From assembly GCF_026810505.1 (NCBI RefSeq), contig NZ_CP101750.1:6455001-6519000 (forward strand): a DNA stretch of 64,000 bases. The letters are read 5' to 3'. Origin of the DNA: Streptomyces sp. Je 1-369 (lineage in GTDB: Bacteria > Actinomycetota > Actinomycetes > Streptomycetales > Streptomycetaceae). The notes beneath the pieces are model-generated. The model was given only the letters and a program-made list of their open reading frames with translations, made no database searches and was not told the origin of the DNA. Both the position numbers and the translations under genes were made by a program. How positions within the stretch are numbered: position 1 is the stretch's first letter; every line of letters starts with the position of its first letter. This document shows positions 55,354-64,000 of this stretch, in pieces.

Positions 55354-57498
55354 ATGAGTGCGGAGGCCACGAACCCTGCCACGCCCGGCCCCGTCACGTC
55401 CGGGGCCCAGCGCAAGCGCGGCCGTGCGCGTCTCGACCTGCGCAGGCTGGGCAGGGCCGCCCTGCTCGGATCCGGCACGCGGGACCGGCTGCCCGACGCG
55501 ATCGGCCATGTGGCGGAGGCCCACCGAGGCCACTATCCGGACGCCGATCTGGAGCCCCTGCGCCGTGCGTACGTCCTCGCGGAGTCCTCGCACCGCGGCC
55601 AGACGCGCAAGAGCGGCGAGCCGTACATCACGCACCCGCTCGCGGTCACCCTGATCCTCGCCCAGCTCGGCGCGGAGATCACGACCTTGACCGCATCCCT
55701 GCTCCACGACACCGTCGAGGACACCGACGTCACACTCGCCCAGGTGCGGGCCGAGTTCGGCGACGACGTCTGCTACCTGGTCGACGGCGTGACGAAGCTG
55801 GAAAAGGTCGACTACGGAGCGGCGGCCGAACCCGAGACCTTCCGCAAGATGCTCGTCGCCACCGGCAACGACGTGCGCGTCATGTCGATCAAGCTCGCCG
55901 ACCGCCTGCACAACATGCGCACCCTCGGTGTCATGCGCCCCGAGAAACAGGCGCGCATCGCCAAGGTCACCCGGGACGTGCTCATCCCGCTCGCCGAGCG
56001 CCTCGGAGTGCAGGCACTCAAGACCGAGCTGGAGGACCTCGTCTTCGCGATCCTCCACCCCGAGGACTGCGCCCAGGTCAAGGCCATGATCGCCGCCAAC
56101 GCCGCGAGCGAGGGAGACCCTCTCGGGGACATCGCGGGCGAGGTGCGCAGCGTGCTGCGCGAAGCGGGCATCACCGCCGAGGTCCTCATCAGGCCCCGGC
56201 ACTACGTCTCCGTTCACCGCGTGCACCGCAAGCGCGGCGAACTGCGCGCGTCCGACTTCGGCCGCCTCCTCGTGCTCGTCAACGAGGACGCCGACTGCTA
56301 CGGAGTCCTGGGCGAGCTGCACACCTGCTTCACGCCGGTCGTCTCCGAGTTCAAGGACTTCATCGCCGTACCGAAGTTCAACCTGTACCAGTCGCTGCAC
56401 ACGGCCGTGACCCGCTCCGACGGCGAGGTCGCCGAAGTCCTCATCCGCACGCACCAGATGCACCAGGTCGCGGAGGCGGGCGTCGTCGCCCTGCACAATC
56501 CCTACGCTCCTCCGTCGGAGGAGCCGTCCGACAGCGCCGACGACGAGCGCGTGGACCCCACCAGGCCCGGCTGGCTCTCCCGGCTCCTCGACTGGCAGCA
56601 GGCCGCCCCCGACCCGGACACGTTCTGGTCGACGCTGCGGGAGGACCTCGCCCAGGACCGCGAGATCGCCGTCTTCCGGCCCGACGGCGCCACGCTCGGC
56701 CTGCCCGCGGGCGCCAGCTGCGTGGACGCCGCCTACGCCCAGTACGGCGAGGACGCCCACGCCTGCATCGGCGCACGCGTCAACGGCCGTCTGGCGACGC
56801 TCAGCACGGTCCTGAGGGACGGCGACACCGTCCAGCTGCTCATGAGCCAGGACCCCACGTCCGGGCCCTCACGCGACTGGCTGGACCACGCGCGCACTCC
56901 CGCCGCGCGGATCGCCATCCGGCGCTGGCTCACCGCACACCCCGCACCCGCCCCGGCGCCGATGTCGCCCGCGCAGCGGCCGCCGCAGCAGACGCCGTCG
57001 GTCGTGCCGAGGCCGGAGGACTCCGGAGCCCTGCGGCCCGCCGCGGCGAACGCCGTCGTGGACCGCGAAGGCGCGAGCGTGCGCCTCGCGGGCTGTTGTA
57101 CGCCGGTGCCTCCCGACGACGTCACCGCGTTCGCCGTCCGCGGCGGCGTCGTGACCGTCCACCGGGTCGGCTGTCCCGCCGTGGAGCGCATGAAGGAAGT
57201 GGGCCGTCCGGAGATCGGCGTGCGATGGGGAGACACCGCGGAGTGCCGTGTCACCCTGATCGCCGAATCGTTCGGCCGGGCGCATCTGCTCGCCGACCTC
57301 ACCGAGGCGATCGCCCTCGAAGGCGTGGCGATCATCTCGGCGACCGTGGAGCCACCGACCCAGCAGCGCGTACGCCACACGTACACGCTCCAACTCCCCG
57401 ACGCGGCACACCTCCCGGGGCTGATGCGCGCGATGCGCGCCGTCCCCGGGGTGTATGACGTGAACCGTGCGCAGCATCCGGCGGCCGCCGCCCACTGA
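55354..57498 (+). CDS. rshA: RshA, RelA/SpoT homologue with altered synthetase domain
   Basis: The 714-residue protein has an HD hydrolase domain (about 80-220; THPLAVTLI, LLHDTVEDTD with His118-Asp119, IKLADRLHNMRTL), a RelA/SpoT synthetase-like domain (about 250-370), a TGS domain (about 425-490) and an ACT domain (about 620-700). The HD motifs look intact. The synthetase half departs from RelA at key places: the usual NGYQSLHT reads NLYQSLHT, and the usual D-x-x-G-x-R segment reads DFGRLLVLV. It is therefore probably a ppGpp hydrolase or poor synthetase. It is distinct from the main relA, and matches S. coelicolor rshA by position. ATG 55354 follows GGAGG. Confidence 0.9.
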   Translation: MSAEATNPATPGPVTSGAQRKRGRARLDLRRLGRAALLGSGTRDRLPDAIGHVAEAHRGHYPDADLEPLRRAYVLAESSHRGQTRKSGEPYITHPLAVTLILAQLGAEITTLTASLLHDTVEDTDVTLAQVRAEFGDDVCYLVDGVTKLEKVDYGAAAEPETFRKMLVATGNDVRVMSIKLADRLHNMRTLGVMRPEKQARIAKVTRDVLIPLAERLGVQALKTELEDLVFAILHPEDCAQVKAMIAANAASEGDPLGDIAGEVRSVLREAGITAEVLIRPRHYVSVHRVHRKRGELRASDFGRLLVLVNEDADCYGVLGELHTCFTPVVSEFKDFIAVPKFNLYQSLHTAVTRSDGEVAEVLIRTHQMHQVAEAGVVALHNPYAPPSEEPSDSADDERVDPTRPGWLSRLLDWQQAAPDPDTFWSTLREDLAQDREIAVFRPDGATLGLPAGASCVDAAYAQYGEDAHACIGARVNGRLATLSTVLRDGDTVQLLMSQDPTSGPSRDWLDHARTPAARIAIRRWLTAHPAPAPAPMSPAQRPPQQTPSVVPRPEDSGALRPAAANAVVDREGASVRLAGCCTPVPPDDVTAFAVRGGVVTVHRVGCPAVERMKEVGRPEIGVRWGDTAECRVTLIAESFGRAHLLADLTEAIALEGVAIISATVEPPTQQRVRHTYTLQLPDAAHLPGLMRAMRAVPGVYDVNRAQHPAAAAH

Positions 57499-57610
57499 CG
57501 CGGGCCGTCACGTTCCGACAGGCGACGCACGGCGTCTTGGCAGCGACTCGTTCGAGTGGCCCGGCGCGCGCCGTCACCACGCGGAAGACGCGCGCTGATA
57601 GCGGTTGTTC

Positions 57611-59095
57611 ATGCTGCTCACCCCTCGGACCACGGCCCCCGGGCCGAAGGCCCTCCGCCCCCCACGCCTCGCCGCCGCACTGATCGCGGCGACGGTGTCC
57701 GCCGCCCTCCTCGCGGCGAGCGCCCCCTCGCCGGCCACCCCGCTCGGCATCGGCGACCGCCTCTTTCCGCACCTGGGCAACCCCGGATACGACGTGCAGT
57801 CGTACGACATCGCCTTCACCTACCGCGGCGACAACCGTGAGCCGCTGGACGCCGTCACCCAGATCGAGGCCCGGGCCACCGAAGCCCTGGACCGTGTGAA
57901 CCTGGACTTCGCGCACGGCAAAGTGCGCTCCGTCGAGGTGGACGGCAAACGCGCACGCTTCGAAAGCGGCGGCGAAGACCTGGTCGTCACTCCGTCCGCA
58001 CCCGTGGGACGAGGCGACCGGATGCGGATCACCGTCCGCCACACCAGCGACCCCCAGTACCCGAAGGGCACCCAGGGAGGCTGGGTGCGCACCGACGACG
58101 GGCTCGCCATGGCCAACCAGGCCGACGCCGCCCACCTGGTCTTCCCGTGCAACGACCACCCGGCGGACAAGGCGACGTTCACGTTCCGCATCACCGCGCC
58201 CAAGGGATACACCGCCGTCGCCAACGGCCTCCCCGTCGGCGCGACCCGACACGGCAACGCCACCACCTGGGCGTACCGGCACGAGCACCCCATGGCGACC
58301 GAGCTTGCCCAGGTCTCCATCGGCCGCTCCACCGTGCTGCGCCGGGAGGGGCCGCACGGCCTCCCCGTACGCGACGTGGTGCCCACGGCGGACCGCAAGG
58401 TCCTGGAGCCCTGGCTGAAAAAGACACCCGGCCAGCTCGGCTGGATGGAGGAGAAGGTCGGCCGTTACCCCTTCGAGGTCTACGGCGTCCTGATCGCCCA
58501 GGCGAGGACCGGCTACGAACTGGAGACGCAGACGCTCTCTCTCTTCGAGAGAGAGCTCTTCACCCGCCCCGAGTTCCCGGAGTGGTACATCGAATCGATC
58601 ATGGTGCACGAACTCGCGCACCAGTGGTTCGGCGACAGCGTCAGCCCGAAGGCGTGGTCCGATCTCTGGCTCAACGAGGGCCACGCCACCTGGTACGAGG
58701 CCCTCTACGCCGAGGAGAAGGCGAAGAGGAAGGTGGCCGACCGGATGCGGCAGGCCTACCGCCAGTCGGACAGCTGGCGCGCGGCGGGCGGGCCCCCGGC
58801 CAGGCCGAAGGCGCCCGCACCCGGCAAGAAGATCAGCATCTTCCGACCCGTCGTCTACGACGGCAGCGCCCTGGTGCTCTACGCCCTGCGCCAGGAGATC
58901 GGCCGCATGGCCTTCGAGCAACTGGAACGGAACTGGGTCCGCGTCCACCACGACGGCAACGCCGAGACCGCCGACTTCGTGCGGCTCGCCTCCCGGATCG
59001 CCGGGCGCGACCTCACCGGCTTCTTCGACGGCTGGCTGTACGGGAAGAAGACGCCCCCGATGCCGGGGCATCCGGACTGGCATTCCGGGAAATAA
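57611..59095 (+). CDS. Secreted M1-family zinc metallopeptidase
   Basis: The 494-residue protein has a Sec-type signal (LAAALIAATVSAALLAASAP near 25-45), the aminopeptidase-N beta domain, and the zinc site His333-Glu334-x2-His337 with Glu356 (HELAHQWFGD, LWLNEGH). The substrate-binding GxMEN motif reads YELETQT, so specificity may differ from classical aminopeptidase N. It lacks the large C-terminal domain of full-length PepN. ATG 57611 is chosen over TTG 57605; neither has a strong ribosome site. Confidence 0.9.
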   Translation: MLLTPRTTAPGPKALRPPRLAAALIAATVSAALLAASAPSPATPLGIGDRLFPHLGNPGYDVQSYDIAFTYRGDNREPLDAVTQIEARATEALDRVNLDFAHGKVRSVEVDGKRARFESGGEDLVVTPSAPVGRGDRMRITVRHTSDPQYPKGTQGGWVRTDDGLAMANQADAAHLVFPCNDHPADKATFTFRITAPKGYTAVANGLPVGATRHGNATTWAYRHEHPMATELAQVSIGRSTVLRREGPHGLPVRDVVPTADRKVLEPWLKKTPGQLGWMEEKVGRYPFEVYGVLIAQARTGYELETQTLSLFERELFTRPEFPEWYIESIMVHELAHQWFGDSVSPKAWSDLWLNEGHATWYEALYAEEKAKRKVADRMRQAYRQSDSWRAAGGPPARPKAPAPGKKISIFRPVVYDGSALVLYALRQEIGRMAFEQLERNWVRVHHDGNAETADFVRLASRIAGRDLTGFFDGWLYGKKTPPMPGHPDWHSGK

Positions 59096-59290
59096 CCCGG
59101 GTGACGAGACGGGCCGTACCGTGCAACCATCGTCAGGTCGACGGCGCGGGCCCGTCAGGGATATCCCCTCGGGGACATCTCAGGGCACGATCGGCCGGTT
59201 CCGGGAATCTCCGGACCGCACCGGGCGTTGTCGACTGTGACGGATCCCGCATCCGTCGCCTTTCCATCGACGGATCGACGTAAGGACCCA

Positions 59291-60781
59291 ATGACCTCCT
59301 CTTCTTCCCCTTCCCAGGACGCACAGAGCTTCGCGCAGAACTACCCCGAAGGTCTTCGGGCCGATGCCCTGATGGAAGAGGACGTCGCCTGGAGCCACGA
59401 GATCGACGGAGAGCGGGACGGCGAACAGTACGACCGCTCCGAGCGCGCGGCTCTGCGCCGCGTCGCAGGCCTCTCCACCGAACTCGAGGACGTCACCGAA
59501 GTCGAGTACCGACAGCTCCGCCTGGAGCGTGTGGTGCTCGTCGGCGTGTGGACTTCGGGCACGGTCCAGGATGCGGAGAACTCCCTCGCCGAGCTGTCCG
59601 CCCTCGCCGAGACGGCGGGCGCGCTCGTGCTCGACGGCGTAGTCCAGCGACGCGACAAGCCCGACCCGGCGACGTACATCGGCTCCGGCAAGGCCTTGGA
59701 GCTGCGTGACATCGTGCTCGAGACCGGGGCCGACACCGTCGTGTGTGACGGTGAGCTGAGCCCCGGCCAGCTGATCCACCTCGAAGACGTCGTCAAGGTG
59801 AAGGTGGTCGACAGGACCGCCCTGATCCTCGACATCTTCGCCCAGCACGCCAAGTCCCGAGAGGGCAAGGCGCAGGTGGCCCTCGCGCAGATGCAGTACA
59901 TGCTGCCGAGGCTCCGCGGCTGGGGTCAGTCGCTCTCCCGTCAGATGGGTGGCGGCGGCGGTGGCGGCATGGCCACCCGTGGTCCCGGTGAGACCAAGAT
60001 CGAGACGGACCGGCGACGGATCCGCGAGAAGATGGCGAAGATGCGCCGGGAGATCGCGGAGATGAAGACGGGCCGCGACATCAAGCGCCAGGAGCGCAGG
60101 CGCAACAAGGTGCCCTCGGTCGCGATCGCCGGATACACGAACGCGGGCAAGTCCTCGCTGCTCAACCGCCTCACGGGCGCGGGCGTGCTGGTGGAGAACG
60201 CACTGTTCGCCACCCTGGACCCCACCGTCCGCAGGGCCGAGACGCCGAGCGGCCGGGTCTACACCCTGGCGGACACCGTCGGGTTCGTCCGGCACCTGCC
60301 GCACCACCTCGTCGAGGCCTTCCGCTCGACGATGGAGGAGGTCGGTGACTCCGACCTGATCCTGCACGTGGTGGACGGTTCGCATCCGGTGCCCGAGGAG
60401 CAGCTCGCCGCCGTGCGCGAGGTCATCCGTGATGTGGGCGCGACCGACGTGCCCGAGATCGTGGTGATCAACAAGGCGGACGCGGCGGACCCGCTGGTCC
60501 TCCAGCGCCTGCTGCGCAACGAGAAGCACGCCATCGCGGTCTCCGCGCGGAGCGGTGCCGGCATCGCGGAGCTGCTCGGGCTCATCGACGCCGAGCTGCC
60601 GCGGCCCGAGGTCGACATCGAGGCCCTCGTTCCGTACACGCACGGACAGCTCGTCTCGCGGGCGCACGCCGAGGGCGAGGTGCTCTCCGAGGAGCACACC
60701 GCCGACGGCACCCTGCTCAAGGCGCAGGTGCACGAAGAGCTCGCCGCGGAGCTCGCTCCGTACGTGCTGGCGGCGCACTGA
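59291..60781 (+). CDS. hflX: HflX, ribosome-splitting GTPase
   Basis: The 496-residue GTPase has the HflX N-terminal domain (LVLDGVVQRRDKPDPATYIG), a Gly-rich linker (QMGGGGGGGMATRGPGETK), and G-domain motifs GYTNAGKSS (G1), TLDPTVRR (G2), DTVGFVRHLPHHL (G3) and NKAD (G4). HflX splits or rescues stalled 70S ribosomes under stress. ATG 59291 has AAGGA 5 nt upstream. It ends before a strong bidirectional terminator. Confidence 0.95.
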   Translation: MTSSSSPSQDAQSFAQNYPEGLRADALMEEDVAWSHEIDGERDGEQYDRSERAALRRVAGLSTELEDVTEVEYRQLRLERVVLVGVWTSGTVQDAENSLAELSALAETAGALVLDGVVQRRDKPDPATYIGSGKALELRDIVLETGADTVVCDGELSPGQLIHLEDVVKVKVVDRTALILDIFAQHAKSREGKAQVALAQMQYMLPRLRGWGQSLSRQMGGGGGGGMATRGPGETKIETDRRRIREKMAKMRREIAEMKTGRDIKRQERRRNKVPSVAIAGYTNAGKSSLLNRLTGAGVLVENALFATLDPTVRRAETPSGRVYTLADTVGFVRHLPHHLVEAFRSTMEEVGDSDLILHVVDGSHPVPEEQLAAVREVIRDVGATDVPEIVVINKADAADPLVLQRLLRNEKHAIAVSARSGAGIAELLGLIDAELPRPEVDIEALVPYTHGQLVSRAHAEGEVLSEEHTADGTLLKAQVHEELAAELAPYVLAAH

Positions 60782-60825
60782 GCCCGGTGGTCCACGCCTC
60801 GGCGTGAGAACGTAAGCGCACAAGA

Positions 60826-60862
60826 CGAAGGCCCGCCCCCTCTGGCAGGGGGCGGGCCTTCG
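60826..60862. terminator. Bidirectional terminator after hflX
   Basis: CGAAGGCCCGCCCC and GGGGCGGGCCTTCG form a 14-bp perfect stem with a 9-nt loop between hflX and the convergent protease lipoprotein gene. Confidence 0.9.
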
Positions 60863-60908
60863 CCGTGTCAGGAACGCCGCGCGGCGCTGCGGCCGCGTGG
60901 CCGAGTGA

Positions 60909-62120
60909 CTACTGAGCGCCGTACTTCTTGCTCATCATGTCGTAGACCTGCTCGGCGCCGCGGCCCAGCTGCGGGCCCGCCAGCCAGGTGTTCTCGGCCG
61001 GGCCGATCGAGGTGTTCGACACGAGCTTCGTCTTGCCGTCCAGGACGCGGAACCAGCCGCCACCGGACGAACCGCCGGTCATGGTGCAGCCGATGCGGTA
61101 CATCGTCGGCAGCGACGGCGACAGCGAGAGACGGCCCGGCTTGTCGACGCACTTGTGCATCATCAGACCGTTGTACGGGGGAGCGGCCGGGTAGCCCCAG
61201 GCGCCCATCGAGCTCACGCTCTGCGCGGCCGGGGTCGAGAAGTCGACATCGAGCGCGTTGCCGACGGTCTCCTCGAGGGACTTGCTGCCCTGCTCGGGCT
61301 TCACGTGCATGACGGCGTAGTCGTACGTCGCACCCGCGCCGCCCGTCGGCCCGCCGCCGCTGATCCACTCATTGGAGGTCGAGACCCAGTCGGCCCAGTA
61401 CTGACCGTAGGGCGCGATCTCCTGCGGGGCCGCGTTGCGCAGGTCCGACTCGGACTTGCCCAGGTCGTTGTACGAGGGCACGAAGGCGATGTTGCGGTAC
61501 CAGCCGCCGTTCTGCCCGGCGTGCACGCAGTGGCCCGCGGTCCACACGAGGTTGGACTTGCCGGGGTTGCGGGGGTCCTTCACGACGGTGCCGGAGCAGA
61601 CCATCGAACCCTTGGGGGAGTCGAAGAAGATCTTGCCGACCGGAGCGGCGTTCAGGTGGTACGGCGTCTTCTCCGGCTTGGCCTGGACCGGCGTCGGGTC
61701 GGGGTCGGTCGCGCCCTGATCGGCGGTCGCGTCCTTCGCGGCGATCGTCTTGTTCGGGTCCTTGGCCTTCTGCATCCGCTCGGGCTTCCAGAGCCCTTCG
61801 ATGACCGGGTTGGCGAAGTCCTTGGCCTCCCGGACCCAGTCGTCCTTGGCCCAGTTCTTCCAGGCGCCGTTCTTCCAGTCGTCCAGGTCGATTCCCTTGT
61901 CCTTGAGCTTGTCGGCGAGGCCGTCGGGAAGCTGGACGTCGGAACCGGAGTCGGAGCCGTCGGCCCCCTGGGACGTGGTGGTGTCCGGCTTGTCGCTCGC
62001 CTTGTCGTCGCTGGGACCACAGGCCGTGGCGGTGAGCGCCAGGGTGGCCGCGAGCCCGGTGGCGGCGAGCGCCACCCGCCGTCCGCGGCTGCGCGCGAAC
62101 GGCGCACGAGTGGAACGCAT
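60909..62120 (-). CDS. Trypsin-like serine protease lipoprotein (copy 1)
   Basis: The 403-residue protein has a lipoprotein signal (AATGLAATLALTATACGPS), an Asp/Ser-rich linker, a Trp/Lys/Asp-rich module (DKLKDKGIDLDDWKNGAWKN, then WAKDDWVREAKDFANPVIEG) and a trypsin-like domain. The catalytic set is His in WTAGHCVHAG, Asp in YDYAVMHVKPE and Ser in MTGGSSGGGW. It is likely anchored outside the membrane. The substrate is unknown. ATG 62120 follows a GGGGG by 10 nt. It is a paralogue of the next upstream gene. Confidence 0.9.
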   Translation of the reverse strand: MRSTRAPFARSRGRRVALAATGLAATLALTATACGPSDDKASDKPDTTTSQGADGSDSGSDVQLPDGLADKLKDKGIDLDDWKNGAWKNWAKDDWVREAKDFANPVIEGLWKPERMQKAKDPNKTIAAKDATADQGATDPDPTPVQAKPEKTPYHLNAAPVGKIFFDSPKGSMVCSGTVVKDPRNPGKSNLVWTAGHCVHAGQNGGWYRNIAFVPSYNDLGKSESDLRNAAPQEIAPYGQYWADWVSTSNEWISGGGPTGGAGATYDYAVMHVKPEQGSKSLEETVGNALDVDFSTPAAQSVSSMGAWGYPAAPPYNGLMMHKCVDKPGRLSLSPSLPTMYRIGCTMTGGSSGGGWFRVLDGKTKLVSNTSIGPAENTWLAGPQLGRGAEQVYDMMSKKYGAQ

Positions 62121-62208
62121 GGTGCTGTTACCCCCGATGGAACGTGTATTTGCCATGTGCGTGTCATGCAGGTCGACGCGGGTCTTCGTGTCCGGCGCCG
62201 ACGCAACA

Positions 62209-62236
62209 CCCCACTATGCCCGTGGGGTTGGGGACG
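62209..62236 (-). promoter_or_regulatory. Conserved upstream element of protease copy 1
   Basis: Plus-strand CACTATGCC-CGTGGGGTTGGGGACG at 62212-62236 matches 22 of 25 positions of an element before copy 2. It begins 92 bp upstream of the start codon. Read on the minus strand it has CATAGTG after a GTCCCC, which could be a promoter. Confidence 0.55.
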
Positions 62237-62315
62237 AACGGCGGCGGGAGCGTGAAGGTTTCCGGCGTCCCGCCGCCGTACAGAACTTTCTGTGGGACGG
62301 CCCTGGGCCGTTCCT

Positions 62316-62339
62316 CGGTGACCGGCATGCCGGTCACCG
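62316..62339 (-). terminator. Terminator between the two protease lipoprotein genes
   Basis: CGGTGACCGGCATGCCGGTCACCG is a perfect 24-bp palindrome, 11 bp past the stop of copy 2, so the two genes are probably separate transcripts. Confidence 0.8.
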
Positions 62340-62350
62340 GGTGGGACGAA

Positions 62351-63580
62351 CTACTTGTCGGCGAACTTCTTGCTCACCGAGCTGTAGATGCCCTTGGCCT
62401 CCTTGCCGAGGCGCGGACCGGCCAGCCAACCCGCCGTCACCGGACCGATGGAGGTGTTCGACACGAGCGCGGGCTTGCCGTTCTGGCCCTTGGCGACCCA
62501 ACCACCGCCGGACGAACCACCGGTCATGGTGCAGCCGACGCGGTACATCGTCGGGTCGGGCTTCGTCAGCGAGAGCCGGCCCGGCTTGTCGGCGCACTGG
62601 AACAGCTTCTGGCCGTCGAACGGCGGCGCCGCCGGGTACCCCGTCGCCGTCATGGTGTCGATCTGCGGCACGGCCGGGGCATTGAAGTCCACCGGGAGCG
62701 CGGAGCCGACCGTCTCCTCGAGGGACTTGCCCGCACTGCCCTTCTCCGGCTTCACGTGGATGACCGCGAAGTCGTACGGCGCGCCCGCACCGCCGGTCGG
62801 ACCGCCCTGCTCGATCCACTGGTCGGAGGTCTGCGCCCAGTCGCCCCACCAGACGCCGTACGGAGCGACCTCTTCCTTGGGCGCGTTCCGCAGCTCCTCG
62901 ACCGACTTGCCGCTGTTGTTGTACGACGGCACGAAGACCATGTTGCGGTACCAGCCGCCCTTGGCGCCCGCGTGCACGCAGTGGCCCGCGGTCCACACCA
63001 TGTTGGACTTGCCCGGGTGGGCGGGGTCCTTCACGACGGTCGCGGAGCAGACCATCGAGCCCTTGGGGCTGTCGAAGAAGAGCTTGCCCGACTCGGCGGC
63101 CTGGTCGTGGTACGGCGCCTTCACGGCGGCCGCCTCAACGGGCTTGGGGGTCGGGTCGGTGACGCCCTGGTCACCGGAGATGTCGTTGTCGTCGACGCCC
63201 CGGTCAGGGTTCTTATCGGCGTCCCGCATCCGGTCCGGGTCCCACAGGTCCTCGATGATCGGGTTGACGAAGTCGCCCGCTTCGCGGAGCCAGTCGTCCT
63301 TGTTCCAGTTCTTCCAGGCGCCGTTCTTCCATTCGTCCAGATCGATCCCGTTCTCCTTGAGCTTGTCCTTCCAGTCGTCCGGGATCTGGATCTTGTCGTC
63401 ACCGTTGCTGTCACCGGGCTGGGCCGAGGACGAGTCACCACCGGCGCTGTCCTCGGTGGGACCACAGGCCGTGGCGGTCAGTACGAGCGCCGCGCCGAGC
63501 GCCACAGCCGCCACAGGAGAGGTTCTGGAGCGCAGGCTCCTCCTACTGCGAACAGTGAAGAGCGGACGTATGGGTCGCAT
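62351..63580 (-). CDS. Trypsin-like serine protease lipoprotein (copy 2)
   Basis: The 409-residue paralogue of the downstream gene has the same order: lipoprotein signal (VAAVALGAALVLTATACGPT), acidic linker, Trp/Lys module (WKDKLKENGIDLDEWKNGAW), and a trypsin-like domain with WTAGHCVHAG, YDFAVIHVKPE and TGGSSGGGW. The proteins are alike along most of their length, most strongly in the protease domain. ATG 63580 follows GGGGG by 9 nt. The pair arose by tandem duplication; which substrate they cut is unknown. Confidence 0.9.
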   Translation of the reverse strand: MRPIRPLFTVRSRRSLRSRTSPVAAVALGAALVLTATACGPTEDSAGGDSSSAQPGDSNGDDKIQIPDDWKDKLKENGIDLDEWKNGAWKNWNKDDWLREAGDFVNPIIEDLWDPDRMRDADKNPDRGVDDNDISGDQGVTDPTPKPVEAAAVKAPYHDQAAESGKLFFDSPKGSMVCSATVVKDPAHPGKSNMVWTAGHCVHAGAKGGWYRNMVFVPSYNNSGKSVEELRNAPKEEVAPYGVWWGDWAQTSDQWIEQGGPTGGAGAPYDFAVIHVKPEKGSAGKSLEETVGSALPVDFNAPAVPQIDTMTATGYPAAPPFDGQKLFQCADKPGRLSLTKPDPTMYRVGCTMTGGSSGGGWVAKGQNGKPALVSNTSIGPVTAGWLAGPRLGKEAKGIYSSVSKKFADK

Positions 63581-63968
63581 CGTGAGAATCCCCCTGGGCC
63601 TCGAAATTGTTCCAAAGTGCTGGACATCCGGGTACGGAGCACCCGTTGCCACCGGCGCGGCACCCCTTCGCTCGTTTTACTCAGGTTTGCTGGGTTTGCT
63701 CGGGGGAGCGATGCCACCTGTGGCTGATGAACGGCCCCCACACTATGCCGGTGCCGTTGGGGACGGCCGACGGAAGGGCAACGGTTCCGTCACGGCAAGG
63801 ATCTTCCGCTTGCCCGTGTTCCACCGGGCCTCTCGTCGTTGGTACGTACGGGGGAGTCGCCGCATGCGTTCATCCCCCTGCCCAACTCGCCTGCGCGTCC
63901 GCCCAGATGTCGCTCTTCGGAGCCTCGCCGGACGGCCGCATTCGTCCACAGCGGGAGGACCAACAGTC
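63581..63968. other. Divergent intergenic region
   Basis: This 388-bp stretch has no convincing gene. It holds the copy of the conserved element (plus-strand CACTATGCC-GGTGCCGTTGGGGACG at 63741-63765) 161 bp before copy 2, and presumably the promoter of the gene that begins at 63969. No strong hairpin was seen. Confidence 0.7.
63741..63765 (-). promoter_or_regulatory. Conserved upstream element of protease copy 2
   Basis: CACTATGCC-GGTGCCGTTGGGGACG (plus strand) is identical at 22 of 25 positions to the element before copy 1, although the flanks have diverged. It may be a shared promoter or binding site. Confidence 0.55.
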
Positions 63969-64000
63969 GTGGCCGTGACCGAGCCTGCGCCCGCGGCGGC
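63969..64000 (+). CDS. 5' end of a further gene (cut by the window)
   Basis: GTG 63969 opens a frame (MAVTEPAPAA) that runs to the window end, with GGGAGGA 9 nt upstream; a second GTG lies at 63975. In related Streptomyces a DNA helicase gene is often found near here, but ten residues cannot show the function. Confidence 0.45.
   Translation, partial: MAVTEPAPAA

Overview
The window is a piece of a Streptomyces chromosome, or of a very close relative. Codons are strongly GC-biased at position 3, many starts are GTG or TTG, and the 23S rRNA carries the helix-54 region insertion typical of high-GC Gram-positives. The gene order matches the conserved core locus osaC / osaA-osaB-ftsK / rimO-pgsA-cinA-clgR / recA-recX / gluABCD / miaB-miaA-dapF-hflX. 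No insertion sequence, integrase, phage gene or CRISPR array was seen.

Layout. (1) 1-2630: 3' part of a 23S rRNA gene, a 5S gene and a strong terminator, so this is the end of an rRNA operon. (2) 2670-4510: a short DegT-type aminotransferase relative without its PLP-lysine region, a secreted esterase lipoprotein and tRNA-Thr(GGT). (3) 4530-14020: the osmotic signalling cluster, with the phosphatase OsaC divergent from the giant poly-HAMP hybrid kinase OsaA and its partner OsaB. (4) 14128-22115: ftsK, a RodZ-like membrane regulator, rimO-pgsA-cinA with overlapping stops and starts, clgR and a Dps protein. (5) 22285-32118: accessory genes: small membrane protein, SDR, Nei-type glycosylase, Lhr helicase, AraC regulator with an AzlC/AzlD exporter, and an alpha-toroid protein. 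(6) 32198-35996: DUF3046 gene, AI-2E family membrane protein, and recA-recX behind an SOS box. (7) 36076-42337: a winged-helix regulator coupled to a large FtsX-type permease; on the minus strand a cysteine leader peptide, cysteine dioxygenase and rhodanese, then a flavin monooxygenase. (8) 42558-49502: the gluABCD glutamate-type ABC importer, a divergent two-component system and an orphan TAXI binding protein. (9) 49641-60862: miaB, a LigB-fold protein, two small minus-strand genes, miaA, a membrane protein, dapF, rshA, a secreted M1 peptidase and hflX. (10) 60909-64000: a tandem pair of trypsin-like lipoproteins and the first codons of another gene.

The genes fall into a few linked themes: genome maintenance (FtsK, RecA/RecX, Nei, Lhr), tRNA and ribosome modification (RimO, MiaB, MiaA, HflX), stress signalling (Osa, ClgR, Dps, RshA) and transport or sulfur-amino-acid handling. 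Nothing here looks like a wholly new system. The best leads are the cysteine-coding leader in front of cysteine dioxygenase-rhodanese, the palindrome-controlled regulator and FtsX permease pair with no ATPase beside it, the conserved-looking but catalytically stripped proteins (DegT-like, LigB-like, RshA synthetase half), and the duplicated serine-protease lipoproteins that share both a new-looking N-terminal module and a 25-bp upstream element.
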